A stretch of DNA of 64,000 nt from Coprovicinus avistercoris (GCA_018714895.1 DVMQ01000017.1:158747-222746); one strand, 5' to 3'. Positions 8,834 to 17,378 are shown, counted from the first letter of the stretch. Notes: generated by a model not told the origin, from the letters alone. A program made the numbers and translations.

Positions 8834-10132
8834 ATGAGTCAGAAGGAGATTCTTACCTTGCCTCATGATCAGATTGAGGCGATTCAACTCGAAGGCATCA
8901 AAAAGACTGTTGTCGCATGTTATGAAAATGTTCCTTTTTATAAAGAGTCGTTCGATGCTGCAGGATTTGATCCGTATTCAGTAAAGAGCCTCGATGATCT
9001 CTCTCGTGCTCCTTTCGTAACCAAGCAAGATCTGCGTGAAAATTATCCCTATAAGATGTTCGCAACACCTCTTTCAGAGGTTCGCGAAATTCATATGTCG
9101 TCTGGTACAACGGGAGTTGCTACGGTTGGTGGCTATACCGAACACGACCTGAAAATTTGGGGTGATTGCTTCGCACGCGGTATTGAATACGCCAACGGTG
9201 GTGTGGATGATATCGTGCACGTCTGCTATGGCTATGGTTTGTTCACTGGCGGTTTAGGAGCCCATTATGGTGGTCTCTCTGCTGGGGCAACCGTCATTCC
9301 TATGAGTGCCGGAAATACTGAGCGCCAGATTCGCGTACTCAAAGAGATGGGATCCACTATTATCTGCTGCACGCCTAGCTATGCTATGCACATTGCTGAC
9401 ACAGCGTTGGCCATGGGCATTGATCCTGCTCGCGATTTTCATCTTCGTGCGGGAATTCATGGTGCAGAAGCATTCTCGGATAACTTCCGTGCAGAACTTG
9501 AACGCAAGCTTAACTATCACGTCCTCGACGTTTACGGCTTAACAGAAACGATGGGTCCTGGCGTTGCTATTGAGTGCTGGGAGCAGCAAGGGCTTCATCT
9601 TGCAGAAGATCATTTCTATGCCGAAATAATTGATCCTAATACGGGAGAATTGCTGCCTGATGGTGAGTGGGGTGAGCTTGTGCTCACAACGGTTGACCGT
9701 GAAGCAACGCCAGTTGTGCGCTATCGCACCCGTGATATTACGAGGATTTTGCCGGGCGAGTGCCCCTGCGGTCGTACGCATCGTCGCATAGATCGTTTGC
9801 ATGGACGTACAGACGACATGCTTATTATCCGCGGCGTTAATGTCTTCCCGAGTCAGATCGAAAATGTCATGAAGACCTTTAGTCAGGTGTCTTCTTGGTA
9901 TCAAATTGAGCTTACCCGTAAGAATCACCTTGACGTTGTAACGCTTAAGGCAGAGGTTGCTCCTGGGTTTGATTTTGATGAGATAAGCTCTATTGAGCAG
10001 CTGCAGCGCAATATTGAGGCGGCACTTAAATCTGCTCTGTCCGTGGGTGTTCGCGTCCATCTTGTTGAGCCACATTCCATTCCTCGAAGTGAAGGCAAGG
10101 CAAAGCGTGTGGTTGATTTAAGGGAGGACTAG
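8834..10132 (+). CDS. paaK: Phenylacetate-CoA ligase family protein
   Basis: 432 aa, usual for PaaK. It activates an aryl-acetic acid with ATP to the acyl-adenylate and then the CoA thioester. The phosphate loop MSSGTTGVAT, the Y-G-L-T-E motif (DVYGLTETMGPG), the YRTRDI hinge and the C-terminal GVNVFPSQIE are all present. In fermentative anaerobes this family, paired with an ACT protein, often sits with indolepyruvate ferredoxin oxidoreductase and handles aryl-acetates from aromatic amino acids. The iorAB genes are not next to it here. It is followed 2 bp later by the ACT gene. Confidence 0.93.
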   Translation: MSQKEILTLPHDQIEAIQLEGIKKTVVACYENVPFYKESFDAAGFDPYSVKSLDDLSRAPFVTKQDLRENYPYKMFATPLSEVREIHMSSGTTGVATVGGYTEHDLKIWGDCFARGIEYANGGVDDIVHVCYGYGLFTGGLGAHYGGLSAGATVIPMSAGNTERQIRVLKEMGSTIICCTPSYAMHIADTALAMGIDPARDFHLRAGIHGAEAFSDNFRAELERKLNYHVLDVYGLTETMGPGVAIECWEQQGLHLAEDHFYAEIIDPNTGELLPDGEWGELVLTTVDREATPVVRYRTRDITRILPGECPCGRTHRRIDRLHGRTDDMLIIRGVNVFPSQIENVMKTFSQVSSWYQIELTRKNHLDVVTLKAEVAPGFDFDEISSIEQLQRNIEAALKSALSVGVRVHLVEPHSIPRSEGKAKRVVDLRED

Positions 10133-10134
10133 AT

Positions 10135-10560
10135 ATGATTTCTCAAATCACTGTCTTTCTCGAAAACAGTAAGGGTCGCCTGCTAGCACTTACGCGTTGT
10201 TTGGGAGATGCGGGTGTTGATATGCATGCCCTTACTATTGCGGAAACATCTGATTATGGTTTGGTCCGCATCATTGCAGACAACACCGATGCTGCGTTGA
10301 AGGCCCTTGATGAGCATGGTTTCCGTGCTACCAGAACACATGTAACAGCAATTGAGGTTCCCAACCGTCCTGGTGGGCTTGCCGATTTGCTTGAGGTACT
10401 TGAGGAAATGAATCTTAATATCGAATATGGCTACTGTTTTTCCAGCAAGGGTGGCGTAGCGGTCGATGTACTAAAGATCCGTGGCGATGCCAAAGCTGCC
10501 GAGGCTGGCTTTAAACTTGAAGGAGCTGGATTTAAGCTGCTTAAGCAGGAAGATCTTTAA
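10135..10560 (+). CDS. Tandem ACT-domain protein
   Basis: 141 aa made of two ACT repeats: residues about 1-65 (ITVFLENSKGRLLALTRCL) and 70-141 (IEVPNRPGGLADLLEVLEE). ACT domains bind amino acids and give allosteric control. Pairing with a PaaK-type ligase is common in anaerobes and suggests that it senses an aromatic amino acid or aryl acid, which is an inference. It begins 2 bp after the ligase stop and shares its transcript. Confidence 0.88.
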   Translation: MISQITVFLENSKGRLLALTRCLGDAGVDMHALTIAETSDYGLVRIIADNTDAALKALDEHGFRATRTHVTAIEVPNRPGGLADLLEVLEEMNLNIEYGYCFSSKGGVAVDVLKIRGDAKAAEAGFKLEGAGFKLLKQEDL

Positions 10561-10600
10561 TCTTTATGTAGTGTCATAACAAAAAACGTAGCGCAGAGAA

Positions 10601-10635
10601 CTGCCCGCAAGGTGTTTAAAACATGTTGCGGGCAG
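10601..10635. terminator. Hairpin between convergent genes
   Basis: CTGCCCGCAA (10601-10610) pairs with TTGCGGGCAG (10626-10635), a perfect 10-bp stem with a 15-base loop. It overlaps the 3' end of the minus-strand exonuclease. On the minus strand a T6 run follows about 15 bases later, so it is a weak or bidirectional terminator. Confidence 0.5.
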
Positions 10636-11578
10636 TAAATTCTGCCTGTACTGTCTTGAACATAAGGTCAACATCTTCGAGACCCAAATGGCGCTCGGAG
10701 TCTCCTGCTGCAAGAACCCCACGTCTCCGCGCCCAATTCTCAAGTGCTGCAGGACGCGACTCATGGGGGAGTGTCCGATATTCCGGGTCAACACGCCGGC
10801 AAATATCACGAGTATCAATGGGAACAATACGCCCCGCTTTACGTGCCTCAGCATAGCCATCAAGGTGCAGCATAAACCAAGAGTCTTCAAATGCTGCATT
10901 ATGTGCCATATACGGAAAACGCTCAAAAGTTGCTAACAGTGCCTTTTGAAGCGCCTTGTTCTTTCGAAATGGGATAGCTCCAGCGATGTCGTTCCAACTG
11001 ATATGGTGGATTTCTGCCAGAGGCACCCCTTTTTCCTCGTAGAGGGAAGGCAGGCCACAATACGTAGTGAAAGGATGCTCGGGTTTGGCTTTGGGGGTAA
11101 GTTTCATGAATTCAAGACCAACATTTACGATATAACCACGGCTTGGTTCACGAGCAGTGGTCTCAATATCAACGCCTACTACCATACCTTTGATTGGGGC
11201 GTCGAGATAGGCAATACCCAGATCTTGCAGGTCAGGTCCTGCAACTTTTGCAACCTCTGTTGGATCTCTTTGCTGAAGGGCCGCGACACTGCGGATGAGG
11301 TCTTTATCAGAAAGGCGACGAGAGAGGCTTTGACCAGGAATATTGTTAAGCCGCTCAATGCCATAGGTATCACACGTTACGCGGTTTCTATCGGCAAGAT
11401 CGCGTATTAAATCGTATGAAAAGGGCTCTGAATCAGCAGGAGCTGTCTTCCAAGCATCCATAAGGAGTGCCAAGGCACCCTCATTGGTAGAACGCTCTGC
11501 ATTGAGTGAACTATCATCAGAGAGAAACCCTGGTAAAGCCATGGAACTTGCATGTTCTATTGCTTCGGTGAGATTCAT
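10616..11578 (-). CDS. DEDDh 3'-5' exonuclease family protein
   Basis: 320 aa. The exonuclease core begins near residue 130: VGVDIET (first acidic pair), then AHNAAFEDSW (third motif) and HLGLEDVDLM (His plus last Asp). These are the four acidic/His metal-site motifs of the DnaQ/RNase T superfamily, which trims DNA or RNA 3' ends. The first 130 residues are helical and not recognised. The ATG at 11578 is the first of the frame. Its partner and substrate are unknown. It lies 66 bp downstream of larE and is probably cotranscribed with it. Confidence 0.8.
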   Translation of the reverse strand: MNLTEAIEHASSMALPGFLSDDSSLNAERSTNEGALALLMDAWKTAPADSEPFSYDLIRDLADRNRVTCDTYGIERLNNIPGQSLSRRLSDKDLIRSVAALQQRDPTEVAKVAGPDLQDLGIAYLDAPIKGMVVGVDIETTAREPSRGYIVNVGLEFMKLTPKAKPEHPFTTYCGLPSLYEEKGVPLAEIHHISWNDIAGAIPFRKNKALQKALLATFERFPYMAHNAAFEDSWFMLHLDGYAEARKAGRIVPIDTRDICRRVDPEYRTLPHESRPAALENWARRRGVLAAGDSERHLGLEDVDLMFKTVQAEFTARNMF

Positions 11579-11643
11579 GCTCCCGTTGCCTCCGTTGGTT
11601 CACTGAGCAAGGTGTAGATAAGTGGCTCAGAATCTCTAGCGTA

Positions 11644-12480
11644 TCAAACATGGCTTACGTGTGTCTTGCCAGGAAGGGTGGCCTCCATACTTCCAGAACG
11701 AAAGCCCTTAAGATCACACGTTACAAACGTAAACCCAAGCTGAGAGAGATGCTGAGCAACAGTCGAATAGAGCTCATTTTCAAACAGGCGAGCCGTTTCT
11801 TCCGGAAGCAGTTCTATACGCGCCAGTGTCTGTCCATGCCCAAGCTGATGGACTCGTACACGTACCTGAGAAAATCCTACGTTATGAAGGAAAGTCTCTG
11901 CTTTGTCAACGCGCTCAAGGCCTTCTCTGTCGATATGCTCTCCAAAGGCAAAACGTGAAGAAAGACAAGCTGAGGATGGCTTATTCCAACATGAGATGTT
12001 GAGGTCATGTGCAAGTTGTCGCACGTCAGCCTTATGGAGCCCCGCTTCAGCGAGAGGACTTGCAATAGTGAGCTCTTGTACGGCGCGAAGTCCGGGACGC
12101 CAGCAATTCAAATCGTCTGCATTCGATCCTTCTATAAGGCAAGCATCATGTTCACGAGCAATAGAAACAAGCTTGCCCATAAGCGCTTTTTTGCAGAGAT
12201 AACAACGTTCAGGCGGATTATCTGCAAAACCTGGAATATCAAATTCGTTTATCTCTACGACAATATGTTTAATGGTGCGTTCAGAGCAAAAGGTTTCTTG
12301 GTAGGACGCATCGTGTGAGGGCGTTGAGTGCAGGCGAGCACTTATCGCAAGAGCCTTATCGCCGAGTGTGCGATGGGCAATTTCGAGAAGCAACGCCGAA
12401 TCAACACCACCAGAAAAAGCAACTGCAACTTTGCCGAGCTTTTGAATACGTGACGTGAGTTTTTCTAGCGAATCATTCAA
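11644..12480 (-). CDS. larE: Nickel-pincer cofactor sulfur transferase LarE
   Basis: 278 aa. LarE adenylates and then sulfurates the pyridinium dicarboxylate made by LarB, giving up a cysteine sulfur, on the way to the Ni-pincer cofactor of LarA-type racemases. The PP-loop AVAFSGGVDSALL binds ATP. PPERCYLCKKAL is the family signature. The sacrificial Cys is expected in KPSSACLSSRF, and another Cys lies seven residues before it. larB and larC are in this window but 24 kb away, and no larA is seen. Confidence 0.93.
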   Translation of the reverse strand: MNDSLEKLTSRIQKLGKVAVAFSGGVDSALLLEIAHRTLGDKALAISARLHSTPSHDASYQETFCSERTIKHIVVEINEFDIPGFADNPPERCYLCKKALMGKLVSIAREHDACLIEGSNADDLNCWRPGLRAVQELTIASPLAEAGLHKADVRQLAHDLNISCWNKPSSACLSSRFAFGEHIDREGLERVDKAETFLHNVGFSQVRVRVHQLGHGQTLARIELLPEETARLFENELYSTVAQHLSQLGFTFVTCDLKGFRSGSMEATLPGKTHVSHV

Positions 12481-12597
12481 ACTAATCTCCTCACCCTATA
12501 CCGCATATCTAAAACAAGGAAGCTCTCAATTGCAACTGCTGCGTATATGACATTGTGCTTCGAAAATGCACTTCTCGGTACGTGTCAGGAATCCCAT

Positions 12598-12620
12598 GCT
12601 TATCCTATTTTGGGATAAGC
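12598..12620. promoter_or_regulatory. Palindrome upstream of the XRE regulator
   Basis: GCTTATCC (12598-12605) and GGATAAGC (12613-12620) form a perfect 8-bp inverted repeat with a 7-base centre. It lies 25 bp before the start at 12646. Its size and place fit an autoregulatory operator for the HTH protein that follows. Confidence 0.5.
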
Positions 12621-12645
12621 CCTAGAGACAGGCGAGACTTCCTGC

Positions 12646-12960
12646 ATGGATATCGAGCTTAACAGGATCATGGGCGAAAATTTACGCACTATCCGTATAG
12701 GACAGGGTGTAACTCAGGTCGAGCTAGCGCGTCGGCTTCATACCCCACAATCTTTTGTAAGCAAGATTGAATCTGGAGAGCGGGCGCTCAAGCTATATGA
12801 AGTGTATTGGTATGCCGAGGCGCTGGAAATTCCCGTGGATGAGCTTGTCCGGAGAACAAGCAATGGAGTCTGCCGTCGCCCTTGTCAGCCCGTGCAGCGT
12901 CCATCCCAAGAATATATTTCTCCCCATGAAAAAGATTTGCGCAAAAACAAGAGCGCGTAG
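12646..12960 (+). CDS. XRE-family HTH transcriptional regulator
   Basis: 104 aa. A Cro/C1-type helix-turn-helix spans about residues 9-66: LRTIRIGQGVTQVELARRL, then QSFVSKIESGER, the recognition helix. The C-terminal 35 residues are basic and look unstructured. No toxin gene adjoins it, so it is more likely a stand-alone regulator than an antitoxin. Its target is unknown. It could act on the frl island that begins next to it or only on itself, through the palindrome just upstream. Confidence 0.85.
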   Translation: MDIELNRIMGENLRTIRIGQGVTQVELARRLHTPQSFVSKIESGERALKLYEVYWYAEALEIPVDELVRRTSNGVCRRPCQPVQRPSQEYISPHEKDLRKNKSA

Positions 12961-13036
12961 ATAAGAAATAAGCAGTAAGAAAAAGGCCAGAAGCATATGC
13001 TTCTGGCCCGAACAAATTACCTGTTCGCAGGAGCGA

Positions 13037-13822
13037 TTACCAAGCACCCGAATAACCAAGGGTTACTGCGGAGCTTTCAGCACCCATCTTCATGCAAGTC
13101 GGGATATCCTGCTCTTCAAGAATGCCCTTGATAAAGCCGGCAATGAAGGAGTCGCCTGCGCCCATGGTGTCAACTACTTCACACTTGACAATATCGCCCT
13201 TGTAGAAGTCGGTACCATCAAAAGCGAGGCTGCCATTTTCACCAAGCGTAACGACAACTACCTTGGGGCCCTTGGATTGAATATCGCGCATATAGGTGCG
13301 AACCTGCTCGTTATCGTCGCTCTCAAGGCCGAAGAAGGCGTAATCAACATAGGGGACCGTCTCAAGCACCATGGGGTCTTGCGGCTGATCGGAGAAGTCG
13401 AATACGACAGGTACGCCAGCAGCGTGAACAGCAGGCATAGCCTTATCTGCATGACCCCAAATGCCGCTTACGACAAGGTCATGCTCGCAGAAGAACTTGA
13501 CGTCGTCATCTGTAGGAGCAAAATCTTCCATGACACCTTCGATGTAGTCACCGAAAACGCGGTTGCCATTGACAATCTCTACCTTGGTGATAGCGGTAGA
13601 ACCCTCGTCAACATGAACATGGCTTGTATCGATGCCTTTGCCATTAAGAGCATCCACCATGAAGCTACCATAGGAATCGGTGCCCACGGCGCCGGTGTAG
13701 GAAGCATCTACGCCCATGCGACGAAGATAAACAGCAACGTTTACAGGGTTGCCGCCAGGGTATTGCTTGCCCTCCTTCTCATAGACGTCCAAGCAGTTAT
13801 CGCCAACAGCTGCAACCTTCAT
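13037..13822 (-). CDS. frlD: Fructoselysine 6-kinase (FrlD-like, PfkB family)
   Basis: 261 aa, the same length as E. coli FrlD. It phosphorylates fructoselysine-type Amadori compounds at C6 with ATP. The N-terminus has GDNCLDVY and PGGNPVNVAV (sugar site). The mid region GDYIEGVMEDFAP and GIWGHAD and the C-terminal tail ending in SGAW closely follow E. coli FrlD from memory. The catalytic base lies in DTMGAGDSFIAGF. ATG 13822 is chosen over the in-frame GTG at 13828 because of the GAGGGGAG site before it. It is transcribed away from the second kinase at 14290, across a 467-bp intergenic region. Confidence 0.88.
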   Translation of the reverse strand: MKVAAVGDNCLDVYEKEGKQYPGGNPVNVAVYLRRMGVDASYTGAVGTDSYGSFMVDALNGKGIDTSHVHVDEGSTAITKVEIVNGNRVFGDYIEGVMEDFAPTDDDVKFFCEHDLVVSGIWGHADKAMPAVHAAGVPVVFDFSDQPQDPMVLETVPYVDYAFFGLESDDNEQVRTYMRDIQSKGPKVVVVTLGENGSLAFDGTDFYKGDIVKCEVVDTMGAGDSFIAGFIKGILEEQDIPTCMKMGAESSAVTLGYSGAW

Positions 13823-13828
13823 GAGCAC

Positions 13829-14289
13829 TCCCCTCGCTGAGTCGCCGTTCGTTCACCAGCAGGTTTACGAACTATTCTTATATGTATAAGTTAGTTATCA
13901 TCCTAGGCCAATTACTGAATTTTTTTCAGAAAATAGTAAAGATGAGCCATTCGAGAGATGAACGGTAGCTTTTTTCGCGTAATCGGTCATTTTCGCCAAG
14001 GGAAGAATACCGCTTAAAAAATCTCTTGAATGCCGGGTTGCCAATCTCTTTTGCATACCGTTAATTATCCCCAAACAACTGCGAAAATGTGGGAATAGGA
14101 ACAGAGATGCTCACCACTTTCATACCAGTTTTCGGGTGAACGGATGAGTTTTAGCCGTGAGGGGTCAAATAACAAATGTGGTCCCTGAAGGCGTGAGAAC
14201 ACAATAAGATGAGTATATGAGTTAAGCGGTTTCCCATACCAGTTATACAACTGGGGCCGCATTGAAATCTGGGATAGAGAGGAAACGCT
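13829..14289. promoter_or_regulatory. Divergent control region between two frlD-like genes
   Basis: About 460 bp with no gene, separating the divergent kinases. A quasi-palindrome at 13870-13896 has CTTATA/TATAAG inner arms and AACTA/TAGTT outer arms, near the minus-strand start. The word CATACCAGTT occurs twice (about 14121 and 14235). A 16-bp palindrome sits at 14239-14254 (separate entry). A CTGAA/TTCAG hairpin with a T-rich loop is near 13915. No exact -35/-10 pair stands out. Confidence 0.5.
14239..14254. promoter_or_regulatory. Palindrome with GTTATACAAC core (candidate GntR operator)
   Basis: CCAGTTATACAACTGG has 6-bp perfect arms and lies 35 bp before the frlD-like start at 14290. 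The inner GTTATA-AAC core recurs at 22736-22749 before frlB, and half of it at 21492-21502 before the PLP enzyme. This is the style of site bound by GntR/HutC regulators, three of which are coded nearby. Confidence 0.5.
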
Positions 14290-15099
14290 ATGGCCAAAAA
14301 GGCAGCCTGCATCGGTGATAACTGCATTGATTATTATCGTAATCTCGACCGTCAGTATCCGACTGGAAACGCTGTAGATACTGCCGTTAATATGCATAAA
14401 CTTGGTGTTCCAACTGCGATTATTTCTACTACAGGTTCAGATGACAACGGTAAGTGGATGATTGATTCCCTCAAGAAGGAGGGTCTTGATATTTCGCACC
14501 TTAAGGTAGCGGAGGGCCAGACAGCCATCACCTATATGGATCTCGATGGCCTTGATCGCGTGCATGGTGAGTATGAAGAGGGTGTTCTCGAGAACATTGT
14601 CTTCGATGAGGAAGATGTTCGTTTTGCTTGCGAGCATGATATTGTTCACACCGCTCTGTGGGGAAATGCCGAGAAAGTTCTTCCGGCAATTCATGATTCC
14701 GGCACGCTCGTAAGCTTTGATTATTGCGACCGTTTGGATCATCCTCTCATTGAAGAGACTATCGGCTGCGTCGATTACGGCTTCTTCTCCTATCACGGCG
14801 AGAAGGACGATCCCTTCATTCGTGAGTTTTTGCAGGATAAGGTTGCTCGTGGCATGAAGGTTGCCACTGCAACATTTGGTGAGAAGGGCAGCCTGTCCTG
14901 GGATGGCGAGCGTTTCTGGGATGGCGGCATCTATCCTTGCGAGAAGCTCGTTAATACCGTTGGCGCAGGCGACTCTTTCATTGCTGGCTTCCTTGTAGGT
15001 GTTCTTGCTGGCGATTCAATTGATAAGTGCCTTGACCGTGGTGCCAAGATTTCTTCAGAGGTAATTGGTGTGTTTGAGCCTTGGGTAGTCGAGGAATAG
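14290..15099 (+). CDS. Divergent FrlD-like PfkB sugar kinase
   Basis: 269 aa, clearly a FrlD paralogue: GDNCIDYY, ALWGNAEK, and GAGDSFIAGF with the catalytic Asp. Key sites differ from frlD at 13037. The sugar-binding PGGN-x-VNVA becomes PTGNAVDTA (Gly to Thr, Asn to Asp), and DTxGAGD becomes NTVGAGD. These changes near the substrate and ATP sites suggest another substrate, such as an Amadori product of a different amine or sugar, or reduced activity. It opens the operon with frlC; the two are separated by a strong hairpin. A candidate operator lies 35 bp upstream. Confidence 0.82.
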   Translation: MAKKAACIGDNCIDYYRNLDRQYPTGNAVDTAVNMHKLGVPTAIISTTGSDDNGKWMIDSLKKEGLDISHLKVAEGQTAITYMDLDGLDRVHGEYEEGVLENIVFDEEDVRFACEHDIVHTALWGNAEKVLPAIHDSGTLVSFDYCDRLDHPLIEETIGCVDYGFFSYHGEKDDPFIREFLQDKVARGMKVATATFGEKGSLSWDGERFWDGGIYPCEKLVNTVGAGDSFIAGFLVGVLAGDSIDKCLDRGAKISSEVIGVFEPWVVEE

Positions 15100-15110
15100 C
15101 CACCCCCTCA

Positions 15111-15144
15111 CCCCACTCCGTATGCTTTCTCATACGGAGTGGGG
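15111..15144. terminator. Strong 14-bp hairpin between kinase and frlC
   Basis: CCCCACTCCGTATG (15111-15124) and CATACGGAGTGGGG (15131-15144) pair perfectly around a 6-base loop. No T tract follows, so it may be a processing or mRNA-stability element or a leaky terminator that sets the kinase:epimerase ratio. Confidence 0.6.
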
Positions 15145-15230
15145 CACTATAGCAAGACCGAACAAAGAGAGCTTTGTTCGTCAAATGTACGGTAGAAAAG
15201 CTGCACGAAGAGAAAGAAAGGGTTGATCGT

Positions 15231-16055
15231 ATGTTCAAAATTGGTATGTTCACTTCTGGTTATCAGCGCAACCCGCTAGAGGATATCTTCTGCGACGCCA
15301 AGCGCTTTGGCTATGACTACATTGAGCTTTGGGGTGGCCGTCCTCACGCATATGCTCCCGATTTGGCTGCTGGTGAGATCGACGAGGTTCTTCGTCTGCG
15401 CGATAAGTATGGTGTCCCCATCACGGGTTATTGCCCAGAGCACAACGGCTATCCCTACAACTTCATGATTGGCTCTGAGCGTCAGCGCGAAGATGCAGTC
15501 CGTTATCTGAAGCTCTGCCTCGATCAGGCCAAGGCTCTCGGCTCCGATTACATGCTTATCTCACCTGCACATGCCGGTTATGAGGCAACCTATGCCGAGA
15601 TTCATGACCGTCTGTATCGCACCTGCGAAGAGCTTGCTAAGCATGCTGAGAACGTAGGCGTGCACATTGTAGTTGAGCCGCTTACCCCCGAGGAGTCCAA
15701 CGCCTTCAAGAGCGCTAACGATCTTATCGACCTGTTTGAGCATGTTGATTCCGATTACCTGCTTGGCATGCTCGATATCGTTCCGCCGTTCCTGCAGCAA
15801 GAGCAGATCATGAGCTACTTCTCGAAGCTTGGCGATAAGCTCTATCACCTGCACATCATTGATTCCAACGGCACGGATGCTTCCCATGTCATGCCGGGCG
15901 AGGGCGTACTGCCTATGCCTGAGCTCCTTCAGGAGATTCGTGATTCCGGCTACAACCGTACTGCAACTATCGAGCTGGTTCTTGGCTACATTAACGAGCC
16001 GCGTCTCTATGCCAAGCGTGCCATTAACAACGTGCGTGCTATGCTCGCGGAGTAG
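15231..16055 (+). CDS. frlC: Fructoselysine/psicoselysine 3-epimerase FrlC
   Basis: 274 aa (E. coli FrlC 276). It interconverts psicoselysine and fructoselysine at C3 so that both can enter the FrlD/FrlB route. It is a xylose-isomerase-like TIM barrel. Conserved family segments include GYDYIELWGGRPHAYAPDL, YCPEHNGYPYNFM, EPLTPEESN, the metal-site MLDIVPPFL, LYHLHIIDSNG, PGEG and TIELVLGYINEPRLYAK. ATG 15231 is chosen: it gives the family length and is preceded by AAAGGG; an upstream in-frame start at 15174 would add unrelated residues. The amidohydrolase-like gene starts 20 bp later. Confidence 0.93.
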   Translation: MFKIGMFTSGYQRNPLEDIFCDAKRFGYDYIELWGGRPHAYAPDLAAGEIDEVLRLRDKYGVPITGYCPEHNGYPYNFMIGSERQREDAVRYLKLCLDQAKALGSDYMLISPAHAGYEATYAEIHDRLYRTCEELAKHAENVGVHIVVEPLTPEESNAFKSANDLIDLFEHVDSDYLLGMLDIVPPFLQQEQIMSYFSKLGDKLYHLHIIDSNGTDASHVMPGEGVLPMPELLQEIRDSGYNRTATIELVLGYINEPRLYAKRAINNVRAMLAE

Positions 16056-16075
16056 TACCGCACCGGGGAGTTCAT

Positions 16076-16933
16076 ATGTTCATTGATGTACATGTAAATC
16101 CGGCATTTTATGAGCTCATAAATGCTGATGAGTCGCTTGAAGATATGCGACATGAGGTGCTAAATGTTCACAAAAATGGCACCGCAAAGCTCGAGCATAT
16201 CTTCAACCAGATGAGACTTGCTGGCCTGGATAAGATGTGCTTGCTTGCGCGCGACTATTCAGTATGTGCCGGTTGTGTCCCTGTATCAAATGAAGAGATT
16301 CGTACAATTGTCGACGCAGCACCCGATCGCTTTATCGGTTTTGCAAGTGTCGATCCAGCGGATCCTGCAGCGCCTGAAAAGCTTGAGCGTGCGTTTACAG
16401 ATCTTGGCATGAAAGCCCTTGCTCTGTATCCGCCGCGCCAGCGTTTCTATCCTATGGATGATGCTGTGCAACCGCTTTATGACATTTGCGAGCGCTACAA
16501 CCGTCCGGTGTATTTCAGCGCTGGTATGTCATGGGAACCGCATACGCTTGCAAAATACGGGCGTCCGGTTGAGTTTGAAGAGCTTGCAGAGACAAGACCG
16601 AATCTTCGCTTCTGCATTGGCCGCTTTGGCTGGCCTTGGGTAGAAGAAGCCGCCATGGTAATGGTTAAGCATTCCAATGTGTATGCCGATACAGGTCTTC
16701 TGTACTTCGATTGCGCGCAGGAGTTCTTTACCCGTTTGTTCACTCAAGAAATTCCTATGACATGGATCGATCGCAGCCTTCGTCATCAGGTTATGTTTGG
16801 TAGTGGACAGCCGCGTTTCGAGCAGATTCGTATGGCACACGCTCTGGATAATCTTGGCCTTCGTGAGAGCACCGTCGAGCTCATCAAGGGGCAGAACGCA
16901 ATTGACTTCCTCGGCGGACTTGAGGAGGGCTAG
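16076..16933 (+). CDS. Amidohydrolase-2-fold protein lacking metal ligands
   Basis: 285 aa with the overall pattern of amidohydrolase family 2 (TIM barrel): FIDVHVN at the start, GFASVDPADP, YPMDDAVQPLYDICER, WPWVEEA and VMFGSGQPRF near the end. In active members the metal is held by an H-x-H, a His after strand 5, a His after strand 6 and an Asp in GSDxP. Here these positions read H6-x-N8, S148, R183 and G244, so at most one ligand is left. It probably does not work as a metal hydrolase. It may bind a ligand, act on a sugar without metal, or be a partner of FrlC or YjbQ. It is 3 bp from the next gene. Confidence 0.8.
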   Translation: MFIDVHVNPAFYELINADESLEDMRHEVLNVHKNGTAKLEHIFNQMRLAGLDKMCLLARDYSVCAGCVPVSNEEIRTIVDAAPDRFIGFASVDPADPAAPEKLERAFTDLGMKALALYPPRQRFYPMDDAVQPLYDICERYNRPVYFSAGMSWEPHTLAKYGRPVEFEELAETRPNLRFCIGRFGWPWVEEAAMVMVKHSNVYADTGLLYFDCAQEFFTRLFTQEIPMTWIDRSLRHQVMFGSGQPRFEQIRMAHALDNLGLRESTVELIKGQNAIDFLGGLEEG

Positions 16934-16936
16934 ACC

Positions 16937-17365
16937 ATGGTCTATACAACAACGTTCACGCTTCTGACGAGCGAGTATAACCAGTACATTCTCATTACCG
17001 ATAAGCTTGAGCAGATCGTAGCTGAGAGCGGTATTAAGGACGGTATGGTAACTGCTATCTCTAAGCACACGACTGCCGGCATTACAACCAATGAGGCGCT
17101 CGAATGTCTCGAGAGTGACATCAGTGTCTTCCTTGGTCGCCTTGTTCCAGAGGATTGGCCGTATGCGCATGCTCGCATGCTTAAGGATTACGGCTCAACA
17201 GCTGGCAACCCAACAGGACATCTCAAGGCACTTCTTACGGGAAATCACACGCATTTTCCAGTACATGATGGAAAAGTTGTCCGTGGTGGTGCACAAGAAG
17301 TCTACTTCTGTGAGTTTGACGGCCCCTCCGAGAGAACAATCCTTGTTCAGGTAATGGGGGAGTAG
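16937..17365 (+). CDS. YjbQ/UPF0047 family protein
   Basis: 142 aa, the usual length. Family features are SKHTTAGITTNE, the central Y-x-H segment with LKDYGSTAGNPTGHLKALL, FPVHDGKVVRGG and a C-terminal FCEFDGPSERTILV. The conserved His residues build a pocket in a trimer. The family is called secondary thiamine-phosphate synthase from a weak in vivo effect, and its true role is unknown. In this operon with frlC it may act on a phosphorylated sugar or amine intermediate, which is an inference. Confidence 0.87.
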   Translation: MVYTTTFTLLTSEYNQYILITDKLEQIVAESGIKDGMVTAISKHTTAGITTNEALECLESDISVFLGRLVPEDWPYAHARMLKDYGSTAGNPTGHLKALLTGNHTHFPVHDGKVVRGGAQEVYFCEFDGPSERTILVQVMGE

Positions 17366-17378
17366 TAACTGGAATTGT

